Under the pieces are notes generated by a model. The model saw nothing but the letters and a program-made list of their open reading frames with translations. It did no database searches and had not been told where the DNA came from. From contig CAWFTN010000001.1 in the NCBI GenBank assembly GCA_963818925.1, positions 2,108,001-2,172,000 on the forward strand: a DNA stretch of 64,000 bases, read 5' to 3'. The first letter of the stretch is position 1; each line of letters opens with the position of its first letter. Source of the stretch: JAMXLG01 sp963818925 (GTDB taxonomy: Bacteria; Vulcanimicrobiota; Vulcanimicrobiia; Vulcanimicrobiales; Vulcanimicrobiaceae). Of the stretch, positions 49,928-58,088 are shown one piece after another. The position numbers and the translations under genes were made by a program.

Positions 49928-50368
49928 ATGGGAGATTTTTTGAGCGTCGGTGAGTTTGCGGAACGGAGCGGCGTGCCGGTTTCGACGCTGCATTTCTACG
50001 AATCGAAAGGCTTGATCCACAGCACGCGCAATGCGGGGAATCAGCGCCGTTTCCCGCGCGCGGAACTGCGCCGCATGGCGGTGATCAAGGTCGCGCAGCG
50101 CGCCGGTATTCCGCTGAGCGAGATTCGAGACACCCTCTCGATGCTGCCGACGAATCGCGCGATCTCCGCGAAAGAGTGGTCGCGGTTGTCGAAGCGCTGG
50201 AAAGTCGACCTCGAAGATCGCATCGCGCGATTGACCGCGCTGCGCGATCAACTCGGCGATTGCATCGGCTGCGGATGCCTCTCGCTCGACACGTGTCCGC
50301 TGCGCAATCCGATGGATGTTGCCGGCGAGGAAGGTCCAGGACCGCGCTACATCGAGCCGTTAACGTGA
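49928..50368 (+). CDS. soxR: SoxR-type MerR-family redox regulator
   Basis: 146 residues. The winged-helix starts FLSVGEFAERSGVPVSTLHFYESKGLI, followed by a dimerisation helix (about 85-112) and CIGCGCLSLDTCPLRNP, with the four cysteines that hold the [2Fe-2S] cluster. SoxR activates oxidoreductase or efflux genes when its cluster is oxidised by redox-cycling compounds. The start is the ATG at 49928 with GAGG 10 bases before it. The SoxR box is directly upstream and shared with the divergent SDR gene. Confidence 0.92.
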   Translation: MGDFLSVGEFAERSGVPVSTLHFYESKGLIHSTRNAGNQRRFPRAELRRMAVIKVAQRAGIPLSEIRDTLSMLPTNRAISAKEWSRLSKRWKVDLEDRIARLTALRDQLGDCIGCGCLSLDTCPLRNPMDVAGEEGPGPRYIEPLT

Positions 50369-50392
50369 GCCCCAGTGTCGTTGCGGCGGTCA

Positions 50393-51562
50393 CTATGACA
50401 CGTGCGTGGCGGCGGCCATTCTGCGGGCGGCTTCTTCTACGATTGAGGTTGAGGTCGCGAAGTTGAAGCGAACCCATTGGGCGTGCGATTTGCCGAAGGC
50501 GTAGCCGGGGTAGAGTGCGACTTTGCCGCGCTTATAGAAGATTGCGGCCGGGTCGTCGAGGTTGAGTGCGCTGCAGTCGAGCCATGCGAGATAACCGCCT
50601 TCGGGAGGCGTGAAGCGGATGTTGCGCAGCCCGTGACGGTCGAAGACCTCGCGCAGCTGCGCGCGCATGCCGTCGAGATGCGCGACGACGGCGTCCAGAT
50701 AGGCAATTCCTTCGGTGAATGCTGCGATCGTCGCGTGGATACCGAGATGACCGGCGCGTTCCGCCATCACATTCGGTAGACCGTTAAGGATCTCGCGTGA
50801 TGTGTCGCTGGATGCGACAGCGATCGCGCACTTGAGGCCCGCGGTGTTCCAACCCTTCGACGCCGATGTGAGCGTAATGCACGTTACCCCATAGTCGTTC
50901 GCGATAGCCGCAAACGGTGTGAAGGTTGCCCCCGGTAATACGAGCGGCGCGTGAATTTCATCGCTAAGGACGATCGCTCCGTAGCGTTGCGCAAGTGCAG
51001 CAAGCGAACGCAACTCATGGCTCGTGTAGACGCGGCCTACGGGATTGTGCGGACTGGAGAGCAGCAGCACGCGTGCGCCGTCTCGCATCCGCGCTTCAAT
51101 GGCGTCGAAATCGAAGGTAAAGCGATCGACGTCGCGGCGGAGGGGCGCGTCGGCAATCGTCCAGCGCACTTCTTCGAGCGTCGAAAAGAACGGCGGATAG
51201 ACCGGCGAGTTGATGATGACTTGATGACCGAATCCCCCGGTTGCACCGATCACGCGCAGGATCTCGGCGACGCCGACCATCACTTCAGGAACAGCGAACA
51301 CATCGCGGGGAAAGACATCGAGGCCGTACCGCACGCGCGCGAACGACGCATACGCTTCACCCAATCCGACCGGGTGCGCGTACCCGAGGTCGCCATTGTC
51401 TATCAGGCCGCGCAGGCGCGTCGCGATGGGTTGGGCAAGCGGAAAATCGCTCTCGGCGACAAAGACCGGCAGCACGTCATCCGGATAGCGCCGCCACTTC
51501 TCGCTCGTTCGCGCTCTCAACCGGTCGAGATCGATGGCTGCATCGAATGGGAGTTTGGTCAT
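50393..51562 (-). CDS. MalY/PatB-like PLP C-S lyase or aminotransferase
   Basis: 389 residues from the ATG at 51562; ATGs at 51565 and 51583 are in frame. ESDFPLAQPI, SSPHNPVGRVY (Asn/Pro/Gly), VLSDEIHAPL (Asp) and TSASKGWNTAGLK with the PLP lysine are typical of MalY/PatB cystathionine beta-lyase-like enzymes. The exact sulfur substrate is unknown. Its start lies next to the divergent DUF2277 start, two bases apart. The 3' end is G+T-biased on the plus strand. Confidence 0.85.
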   Translation of the reverse strand: MTKLPFDAAIDLDRLRARTSEKWRRYPDDVLPVFVAESDFPLAQPIATRLRGLIDNGDLGYAHPVGLGEAYASFARVRYGLDVFPRDVFAVPEVMVGVAEILRVIGATGGFGHQVIINSPVYPPFFSTLEEVRWTIADAPLRRDVDRFTFDFDAIEARMRDGARVLLLSSPHNPVGRVYTSHELRSLAALAQRYGAIVLSDEIHAPLVLPGATFTPFAAIANDYGVTCITLTSASKGWNTAGLKCAIAVASSDTSREILNGLPNVMAERAGHLGIHATIAAFTEGIAYLDAVVAHLDGMRAQLREVFDRHGLRNIRFTPPEGGYLAWLDCSALNLDDPAAIFYKRGKVALYPGYAFGKSHAQWVRFNFATSTSIVEEAARRMAAATHVS

Positions 51563-51563
51563 C

Positions 51564-51833
51564 ATGTGCCGCAACATTCGCACGCTGTATAACTTTGAGC
51601 CTCCCGCGACTGAGGACGAAATCCGCGCCGCGTCGATTCAGTTCGTGCGCAAACTCTCGGGATTTACGCGGCCGTCGCAGGCAAATGAAACGGCGTTCGA
51701 CCGCGCCGTGGAGGAAGTGAGCGCTGCGGCGACGCGGTTGATGGATTCGCTCGTCACGACATCGCCGCCGCGAGATCGCGTGGAGTGGGCGGCACGCGCA
51801 AAGGCACGCGCCGAGAAGCGGTTCGGAACATAA
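51564..51833 (+). CDS. DUF2277 family protein
   Basis: 89 residues. MCRNIRTLYNFEPPATEDEI, then FVRKLSGFTRPSQANE and LMDSLVTTSPPRDR match the small DUF2277 family, conserved in many bacteria with no known role. GGGAG lies about 10 bases before its ATG. The divergent MalY-like gene starts at 51562, so the promoters of each must lie inside the other gene. The gene ends 30 bases before the antiporter. Confidence 0.85.
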   Translation: MCRNIRTLYNFEPPATEDEIRAASIQFVRKLSGFTRPSQANETAFDRAVEEVSAAATRLMDSLVTTSPPRDRVEWAARAKARAEKRFGT

Positions 51834-51863
51834 GCAGGCGAGCAGCTTGGGTACAAACCGCTC

Positions 51864-54044
51864 GTGCCGAAGCAGCTCAGCGAGCACGAAGTGCTCATCT
51901 TACTCGTTGCACTTCCGCTGTTCGTCGCGTTTGCGCGGCTCTGCGGCGAAGCCGCCGTCCGTCTGCGTCAGCCGCAAGTTCTCGGTGAGGTTCTTGCCGG
52001 CGTAATCCTCGGGCCGTCGCTCATGGGGCTCGTCTCGAAGCCCGCGTTACATGCGATGCAGCACGGCGCACAACTCCTCGAGCCGTTTTCGTGGGTCGGC
52101 ATCATCTTGCTCCTCGCCCTCACCGGCATGGAGATGGAATTCGGGGCGTTGCGCCGAGAAGCGAAGCCGGCGCTCTCTGCGACGATCGGCGGGGTCATCT
52201 TTCCCTTCGCGGGCGGATTGCTGCTTGCGCTGCCACTTCCGTCCTCGCTGATCGGAAGCAGCGGTTCGCGCGTTGCATTTTCGCTCTTTCTCGCGCTTGC
52301 AATGTCGATCTCCGCAGTCAGCGTGATCGCGAAGGTGTTGACGGACCTCGGGCAGATGCGGCGCACCGCATCGAAGATTATTCTTGCAGGCGGCGTCTTC
52401 GATGAGACGCTCGGATGGATATTGCTCGCGCTGATCTCCGGCATTGCGAGTGCGTCGGTTCGTCCCGGCGGCGCAACGGGCAGTGCGCAAACCGTCCCGA
52501 TTCTGCTCGTCATGCTTAAAGCCGTCGCCTTTCTCGGATGTGCGTTTCTCTTCGGTCGCCGCTTCGTCTCGTGGCTTTTGCGGATGGTTCGCACATACGC
52601 GCTGATCGACGTCCCCGTCTTCTCCATCACGATCGTTCTCGCGCTTGTATTCTCTGCCATTACGCAGGCGCTCGGGCTGCATCAAATTCTCGGCGCGTTC
52701 GTCTTCGGCGTCATCGCCGCAAGCGTTCCGCGCATCGACCGCGCCACCATCGGTCAAATCCGCGTCGTGACGCGCGGCTTTCTCGTTCCACTCTTCTTCG
52801 TACTCGCCGGCATGCGCGTCGATTTCACGCAGCTCGCGCACCGCGACGTGCTTCCGATTGCGGCCGCCTTCATCGGCGTTGCCGTCGCCGGTAAACTCAT
52901 CGGATGTACCCTCGGCGGACTCGCCGGACAAATGCGCTGGCGCGAAGCACTGCTCGTTGGGATCGGCATGAACGTGCGCGGGTCGATGGAAATCGTCGTC
53001 GCCGTGCTGGGCTTGAGTCTAGGCATTCTGTCGCCGACGATCTTTTCGGTCATCGTGCTGCTCTCCGTCGTTACGATTCTCGTCGTGCCTAGTATCATGC
53101 GCGTCGCGTTTCGGCTCGTTCCTCCGAGCGAGGACGAACGCGCGCGCATCGAACGCGAGGAGCAAGACGAGCGTGCCTACACCCCGCACTTGCGCCGCGT
53201 GCTCGTGCCGGTTCTTCCGCGCACGCAATCGGAGGCCGGTCCCGAGTTCGCACGCGCGCTCACGCGATCGAAAGCGCACGCCGACGAACCGCTCGAGATC
53301 ATTGTGCTGCGCGTCGATAAACCGTCGAACGACGGCGCGCCGGCTAATGCGGCCGAACGCAAACTGAAGGATGAGTCGAAGCACGCGCAAGGCGACGAAC
53401 CGATCAACGTCGAGGAACATGAGGCCGAGCACGAACGCCCGGATGACGCCATCGTACGCGCGGCCGAGCGCGGCGGATTTCAATTGCTCGTCCTCGGATC
53501 GTCGGCGCCTCGTAACCGCAGCGGCGCGCTCTTCGGCGCGACGATCGATTCGGTCATTCGAAAGACGCCGTGCGATGTTCTCGTTCTTTCCTCGACCGTA
53601 TCATTCCAACTCGAGAGCGTGCGGCGGATCGTCGTTCCGTTTACCGGGCGCGAAGCGGCGCGAGCCGCCGGTGATCTCGCGCTCGCGCTTGCATCCGGGC
53701 TCGGAGCGAGTGTATACGCCGTCAGCATCATCCCTCAGATTCCGGCCGAAAGCGCCGCGGCGTACGAGCAAATGCAGCGACGCGAACGCACGGCACGTGA
53801 CTCGCTGCATGAGCTGGAAGAACGCGCGAAGATGCTCGACGTTCAACTCGAGAGTAAGGTCGAGCGCGCGCCGCTGCCCGCGCGAACGCTTCTGACAGAA
53901 TTGCAGAAGCCCGATGTCGGGTTGTGTGTGCTCGGTGCAAGCGAACAATCCACACGCGGAACGCCGTTTTTTGGTGACACGGCCGACCTCGTGCTTCGAT
54001 ACGCCTCCACACCGGTAGCGCTTCTCGTACCTAAAAACGGCTAA
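51864..54044 (+). CDS. CPA2-type cation:proton antiporter with two Usp domains
   Basis: 726 residues with a GTG start. About 12 transmembrane segments (to about 420) hold GGVFDETLGWILL, LALTGMEMEF and VGIGMNVRGSMEIVVA, as in the KefB/NapA group. Two universal-stress-protein-like domains follow (about 440-570 and 580-726; LLVLGSSAPRNRSGALFGATIDSV is typical of Usp ATP-binding segments). TrkA-N/RCK domains are missing. It would exchange Na+ or K+ for H+, perhaps gated by nucleotide binding to Usp. Confidence 0.88.
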   Translation: MPKQLSEHEVLILLVALPLFVAFARLCGEAAVRLRQPQVLGEVLAGVILGPSLMGLVSKPALHAMQHGAQLLEPFSWVGIILLLALTGMEMEFGALRREAKPALSATIGGVIFPFAGGLLLALPLPSSLIGSSGSRVAFSLFLALAMSISAVSVIAKVLTDLGQMRRTASKIILAGGVFDETLGWILLALISGIASASVRPGGATGSAQTVPILLVMLKAVAFLGCAFLFGRRFVSWLLRMVRTYALIDVPVFSITIVLALVFSAITQALGLHQILGAFVFGVIAASVPRIDRATIGQIRVVTRGFLVPLFFVLAGMRVDFTQLAHRDVLPIAAAFIGVAVAGKLIGCTLGGLAGQMRWREALLVGIGMNVRGSMEIVVAVLGLSLGILSPTIFSVIVLLSVVTILVVPSIMRVAFRLVPPSEDERARIEREEQDERAYTPHLRRVLVPVLPRTQSEAGPEFARALTRSKAHADEPLEIIVLRVDKPSNDGAPANAAERKLKDESKHAQGDEPINVEEHEAEHERPDDAIVRAAERGGFQLLVLGSSAPRNRSGALFGATIDSVIRKTPCDVLVLSSTVSFQLESVRRIVVPFTGREAARAAGDLALALASGLGASVYAVSIIPQIPAESAAAYEQMQRRERTARDSLHELEERAKMLDVQLESKVERAPLPARTLLTELQKPDVGLCVLGASEQSTRGTPFFGDTADLVLRYASTPVALLVPKNG

Positions 54045-54150
54045 GAACGCTATCCCGCCTGAGGGCATGCTCCAAGAGGAGCAACTTAAGGCCGGCGATT
54101 TCGCCATTCGGCCACAGGGACACTAAGGTGCACGCTGTAGCTGCTGCACG

Positions 54151-54642
54151 ATGGACGTTCCAATACGGGCGGCGTGCCTTTACGACGCGGGAGCCATTGC
54201 CGAAATCTATCGGCCGATCGTCGAGGATACGATCACTTCCTTTGAAGAACGAGCACCGGATGCCGATGAAATGCGCAGGCGTATCGAGACGACAACGCCC
54301 ACGTATCCCTGGCTCGTTGCGTACAACGGGCATGCGGTTCTCGGGTACGCGTATGCGGGGCGGCATCGCGAGCGCGCCGGATATCGCTACTCTGTCGATG
54401 CAAGCGTATACGTTGCGCAAGCGGCGCGCCGAAGCGGCGTCGCAACTGCGCTATACGGCGAATTGTTCCGGATACTCCGTACCAATGGATTCCACCGCGT
54501 GTTCGCCGGCGTAACCCTGCCGAATGGCGCTAGTGTCGCACTCCACCAGCGGTTAGGATTTACCGATGTCGGCGTCTACCGTGAGGTAGGTTATAAATTC
54601 GGCCGTTGGCTTGACGTGATGTGGTTTCAGCGGGCGCTCTAG
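54151..54642 (+). CDS. GNAT N-acetyltransferase (phosphinothricin-acetyltransferase-like)
   Basis: 163 residues. IAEIYRPIVEDTITSFEE, YAYAGRHRERAGYRYSVDASVYV and ARRSGVATALYGEL match the PAT/BAR subgroup; LPNGASVALHQRLGFTDVG is the end of the acetyl-CoA-binding fold. It may acetylate methionine sulfone, phosphinothricin or a related amino compound. The last 4 bases overlap the convergent RimJ-like gene. Confidence 0.88.
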   Translation: MDVPIRAACLYDAGAIAEIYRPIVEDTITSFEERAPDADEMRRRIETTTPTYPWLVAYNGHAVLGYAYAGRHRERAGYRYSVDASVYVAQAARRSGVATALYGELFRILRTNGFHRVFAGVTLPNGASVALHQRLGFTDVGVYREVGYKFGRWLDVMWFQRAL

Positions 54643-55163
54643 TGGCGAGTTCGCTCTAGTAGTAGCACGGGGTTATCGTTGAATGTTATGCGATCGAATT
54701 CGCGGTATCGGGCGCCCCTTAAGATATGCAGGGACGCCGTGTTGGCTTCGTTGACGAGCGCGACGGTACGGTTTGATGGCAAATGTACGTCGCCCCATTG
54801 TAGTGCCGCATGGACAGCTTCCGTTGCATAGCCTTTGCCGTGAGCGGTTGAGGCGAGAGCGAAGCCGAGTTCGGGAACGTTTTGCATGGGTTCGATGATA
54901 TCGCGCTTGAAATCAGCGAATCCAATTTCGCCGATGAACGCGTTGCTGGTCTTCTCCTCGATCGCCCAATAACCGTAGTTCTGCAGTTGCCAGTGGCCAA
55001 GGTACCCCAAGAGTCGCGACCACGTTTGCTGCGCAGTTGAGGGTCTGCCTCCGATGAAGCGCGTCACTACCGGATCCGTCCACATGGCGCAGCATGAGGA
55101 ATAATCTTGCAGGCGATGCGCGCGTAAGCGAATGCGGTCGGTTTCAAGGACGGGGACGGTCAT
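54639..55163 (-). CDS. GNAT N-acetyltransferase (RimJ/RimL-like)
   Basis: 174 residues. LETDRIRLRAHRLQDYSSC, FIGEIGFADFKRD, ELGFALASTAHGKGYATEAV and VNEANTASLHILRGARYRE are typical of the ribosomal-protein acetyltransferase-like group. Its ATG overlaps the class III aminotransferase stop as ATGA, so the two are coupled on the minus strand. Confidence 0.85.
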   Translation of the reverse strand: MTVPVLETDRIRLRAHRLQDYSSCCAMWTDPVVTRFIGGRPSTAQQTWSRLLGYLGHWQLQNYGYWAIEEKTSNAFIGEIGFADFKRDIIEPMQNVPELGFALASTAHGKGYATEAVHAALQWGDVHLPSNRTVALVNEANTASLHILRGARYREFDRITFNDNPVLLLERTRH

Positions 55164-56431
55164 GCGATCGACTCGGCGATGGCAGCGACGGTTTCGTCGA
55201 TATCGGCTGCCGTGTGCGCGGCCGATACGAACATGACTTCGTTCTGTGACGGTGGCAACAGGATGCCGCGCTCGAGCATCGCCTTGTAGTATGCGCCGTA
55301 CTTCGCCTTGTCGGCGGCGAGCGCGTCGTCGTAGTTACGGTTCGGCGGCCCGGCGCGGAATTTGAAGTCGACAATCGATTCACTTTGCACGACGGCGTAC
55401 GGAAGATCGCGATCGCGGAAGATATCACGAATGCCGTCGGCAAGGCGGCGCGCAAGCCGGTTCATGTCGTAGTAGTACTCTGGATGCTGCTCGAGTAGAT
55501 CGATCACGCGGTGCGCCATACCGACGCAGAACGGATTTCCGCCATGCGTGCCGCCGGTAAACGTTTGTCCCTCCGGCGCAAGAACGCGCATGATTTCTTC
55601 GCGTCCGCCAAATGCGGCGATCGGCGCGCCGCCCCCCATGATCTTGCCGATCGTGGTCATGTCCGGTGTGATGCCGAGGCGCGCTTGCGCGCCGCGCAGA
55701 CCAAACCGCAGCCACGTGATCACTTCATCGAAAATCAACAGCGCGCCGTAGCGTTCAGTTCGCTCACGCAGCCCTTCGAGAAAACCGTGAACGGGCGTCA
55801 CATATCCCATGTTGCCGACGATCGGCTCGACGATAATCGCCCCAAGGTCGTCTTCACGTCCTCGCAGCAGCGCATCGACGCTCTCGAGATCGTTGTACCG
55901 CGCGACCGCGACGTCGCGCATGATGCCGGCCGGAATGCCGCTTCGGGTTGCATCCGATGTATGCGCGGATGCTCCCGCGTTGAGGAGCGCGAGGTCGGTG
56001 TGCCCGTGATAGTTCCCGGCAAACTTTAGAATCAGATTGCGACGAGTGTACGCTCGGGCAACGCGGATCGCACTCATCACAGCTTCCGTTCCCGTCGAGA
56101 CGAAGCGCATGCGTTCCATCGAGGGAAGATAGGAACGGATGCGCTCGGCAAGACGGATTTCTTCTGTATGTGTCGTTCCCCAGACGAAACCGTAGCGCGC
56201 GATCTGGTCGAGATTCGTCACGAGCGCAGGATGCGTGTGTCCGAAGAGCAGCGGACCGTACGCCATGATGTAGTCGATGTAGCGGCGGCCGTCTTCGTCA
56301 AACGCGTACGCCCCATGGGCGCGCGTTTGCACGAACATCGGCGCACTCACGCCCCAGCCGCTGCGAACCGGAGAATCGCATCCTCCGGCAAGTACTGCTC
56401 GCGCTCGTTCGATCGTCGTCTGGGTGTCCAT
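55160..56431 (-). CDS. Class III aminotransferase, glutamate-1-semialdehyde-aminomutase-like
   Basis: 423 residues. FVSTGTEAVMSAIRVARAYT, FAGNYHGHTD, LLIFDEVITW with the PLP aspartate and IGKIMGGGAPIAAFGG with the PLP lysine match HemL. The later GGTHGGNPFCVG differs from the usual GTLSGNP of HemL, so another 2,1-aminomutase or transaminase function is possible. The ATG at 56431 is the best start. No other haem genes are adjacent. It precedes the RimJ-like gene by ATGA and follows the frameshifted AhpD-like gene by 19 bases. Confidence 0.78.
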   Translation of the reverse strand: MDTQTTIERARAVLAGGCDSPVRSGWGVSAPMFVQTRAHGAYAFDEDGRRYIDYIMAYGPLLFGHTHPALVTNLDQIARYGFVWGTTHTEEIRLAERIRSYLPSMERMRFVSTGTEAVMSAIRVARAYTRRNLILKFAGNYHGHTDLALLNAGASAHTSDATRSGIPAGIMRDVAVARYNDLESVDALLRGREDDLGAIIVEPIVGNMGYVTPVHGFLEGLRERTERYGALLIFDEVITWLRFGLRGAQARLGITPDMTTIGKIMGGGAPIAAFGGREEIMRVLAPEGQTFTGGTHGGNPFCVGMAHRVIDLLEQHPEYYYDMNRLARRLADGIRDIFRDRDLPYAVVQSESIVDFKFRAGPPNRNYDDALAADKAKYGAYYKAMLERGILLPPSQNEVMFVSAAHTAADIDETVAAIAESIA

Positions 56432-56450
56432 GGCGCCGATGCTTCGACGC

Positions 56451-56934
56451 TCACGCGGGCACCCCGTTCGGATGCAGCAGCTGGAAGACCGCTTCCGCAA
56501 GCTCAGGCGAGGTGTGGAAACCGACGTTTAGCTGATTCCATGCCGTGATGGTATTGACGGCAACCGTTAAATGGACGAGTTCCGCATCGCTGAACAGCGC
56601 ACGCGCGCGCCAAAAGATCCTCGCTCGGATGCGCGCGTGAGATCGTGACGAGCGCTTCCGTCCACTCGATCGCCATGCGTTCGCGTTCGCTGTACCAGGG
56701 CGTTTCGCGCCAAGCGTCGAGCGAGGTAATGCGCTCGACCGGTTCGCCGAGAGCAGTTGCTTCTTTCACGTGCAGCGCCAGGCAGAACGCGCATCCGTTG
56801 ATCTGCGACGCGCGCAACTGCACGAAAAGTACCAGTTTGGGATCGAGACCCGACGCCGCAATTGCTTTGCTCATTTCGAAAAGCGGACGGATCGCGCGCG
56901 GCGCGGCGGTTTGATAATCAAGACGTTGAGTCAT
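56451..56934 (-). pseudogene. AhpD/carboxymuconolactone-decarboxylase-like gene, frameshifted
   Basis: The gene starts MTQRLDYQTAAPRAIRPLFE at 56934 with an excellent ribosome-binding site (GGAGG). It contains NGCAFCLALHVKEA, the redox CxxC-x3-H of AhpD-like proteins. After about residue 108 the frame diverges: the correct continuation ALFSDAELVHLTVAVNT... AWNQLNVGFHTSPE lies one frame over and ends at 56451, while the original frame ends at 56503. The break is near 56599-56617 in a GCGCGC/AAAA run. It could be a real inactivating shift, a translational frameshift site, or an error in the DNA sequence. Confidence 0.75.
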
Positions 56935-56980
56935 TGCGTTCCTCCATCGCCCGGACGATAGAGGCACCGGAAAGGTGACG

Positions 56981-57814
56981 TTATCCCGCGGTGATGACTA
57001 ACGCGGACATATCGTTGACGAATTCTTCGTTACCGAAGGTGGTTTCGAGCCGTTGGACGATCGCTGTCCTGACGGTGGCAGCACGTTTCAATCCGAGGGA
57101 AGCGAAGTCGGCACCGAGCGGTGATCCGCTGACAAGCGCATCGAATGCGGCGACGGCTGAGTTTGCCATCGTCGTTCGTTTTACCGTCTCGACCGCGACG
57201 TCGACGAAGCCGCCGCGGCGAAGATCGGCTGCAATGCGATCGGCATCGGAATATGCAAACGGCACGCGTTCGAGAAAACACGCTTCGCCGGCATGTTCTT
57301 TGTATATTTCCGAAACGATGTCGTCGAGCGGATTATCACCCAGACCATCCCACACGTTGAAGATGAACGCACCGTCCTCGCGTACAATGCGCCGCGCCTC
57401 CTGAAACGCGGCGACTTTGTCGGAGAAGAACATCACCCCGAACTGCGCGACGACGACGTCGAATCTTCGCGGGTCGAACGGGAGCGCTGCGGCATCGGCT
57501 AGTTGGAAGCGGACGTTGGGCGATTGCACGATGCGCGCCGCGACATCAAGCATCGCTTGATTCAGATCGGTCGCGACGATTTCCGCTCCGGGAAGCGCAG
57601 TTGCGAGTTCCCGCGTGAGCGCACCGGTGCCGGCGGCTACCTCGAGGACGCGCAACGGCGCATACGCTACGACGCGATCCCGTAGGTCGCGCGCGTACGG
57701 CTCGAAAAGCAGTGGAACGAGCCCTTTCTCGTATCCGTCGGGGATGGTCGCAGTGAACGACGTGTCGCTCGCTTGGCGAAACTTGCCGCCGGGCGATGAA
57801 GTAGCACTCTCCAT
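56981..57814 (-). CDS. Class I SAM-dependent methyltransferase (Methyltransf_11/25)
   Basis: 277 residues. VLEVAAGTGALTRELA (motif I), IVATDLNQAMLDVA (motif II), DVVVAQFGVMFF and IVREDGAFIFNVWD (post-motifs) are typical. Substrate unknown, perhaps a quinone or small phenolic. GGAG lies 9 bases before the ATG at 57814. The start overlaps that of the divergent DUF1232 gene in the four bases CATG. The longer frame to 57964 enters that gene and is Arg-rich. Confidence 0.85.
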   Translation of the reverse strand: MESATSSPGGKFRQASDTSFTATIPDGYEKGLVPLLFEPYARDLRDRVVAYAPLRVLEVAAGTGALTRELATALPGAEIVATDLNQAMLDVAARIVQSPNVRFQLADAAALPFDPRRFDVVVAQFGVMFFSDKVAAFQEARRIVREDGAFIFNVWDGLGDNPLDDIVSEIYKEHAGEACFLERVPFAYSDADRIAADLRRGGFVDVAVETVKRTTMANSAVAAFDALVSGSPLGADFASLGLKRAATVRTAIVQRLETTFGNEEFVNDMSALVITAG

Positions 57815-58088
57815 GAAAGTTCTCCGCCTTCTGCTTGCCGCTAAGACCTCGGTCTTCCGCACCATGCCGTTGATGCGCGATGCGCGCGTACCGTTGATGC
57901 TTAAAGCCGGCACGCTTGCAGTCGCTCTCCTCATTATATCGCCGATCGATCTCTTCAGCGACATCCCTGGACTGGGACTGCTCGATGACGCAGCATTACT
58001 CTCTCTGCTGTGCTACTGGTTCGTTCGTCTCGCCTCGCGCCACGCCGAACCGGTCTTCGTGCGATCAAACATAGTTCCGGAGGGTTAG
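57813..58088 (+). CDS. DUF1232 membrane protein
   Basis: 91 residues. PLMLKAGTLAVALLIISPIDLFSDIPGLGLLDDAALLSLLCYWF is the DUF1232 core, with the conserved SPIDLxPDxIP-like turn. Two membrane-associated helices are expected. Function unknown. An ATG at 57864 inside the gene is an alternative start if 57813 is not used. The 3' end overlaps the aspartyl-protease gene by 24 bases on the opposite strand. Confidence 0.8.
   Translation: MKVLRLLLAAKTSVFRTMPLMRDARVPLMLKAGTLAVALLIISPIDLFSDIPGLGLLDDAALLSLLCYWFVRLASRHAEPVFVRSNIVPEG

Noticed and set aside
51968..52931. Minus-strand frames over the antiporter
   Set aside because: Charged, low-complexity shadows of a gene with clear transmembrane helices and Usp domains.
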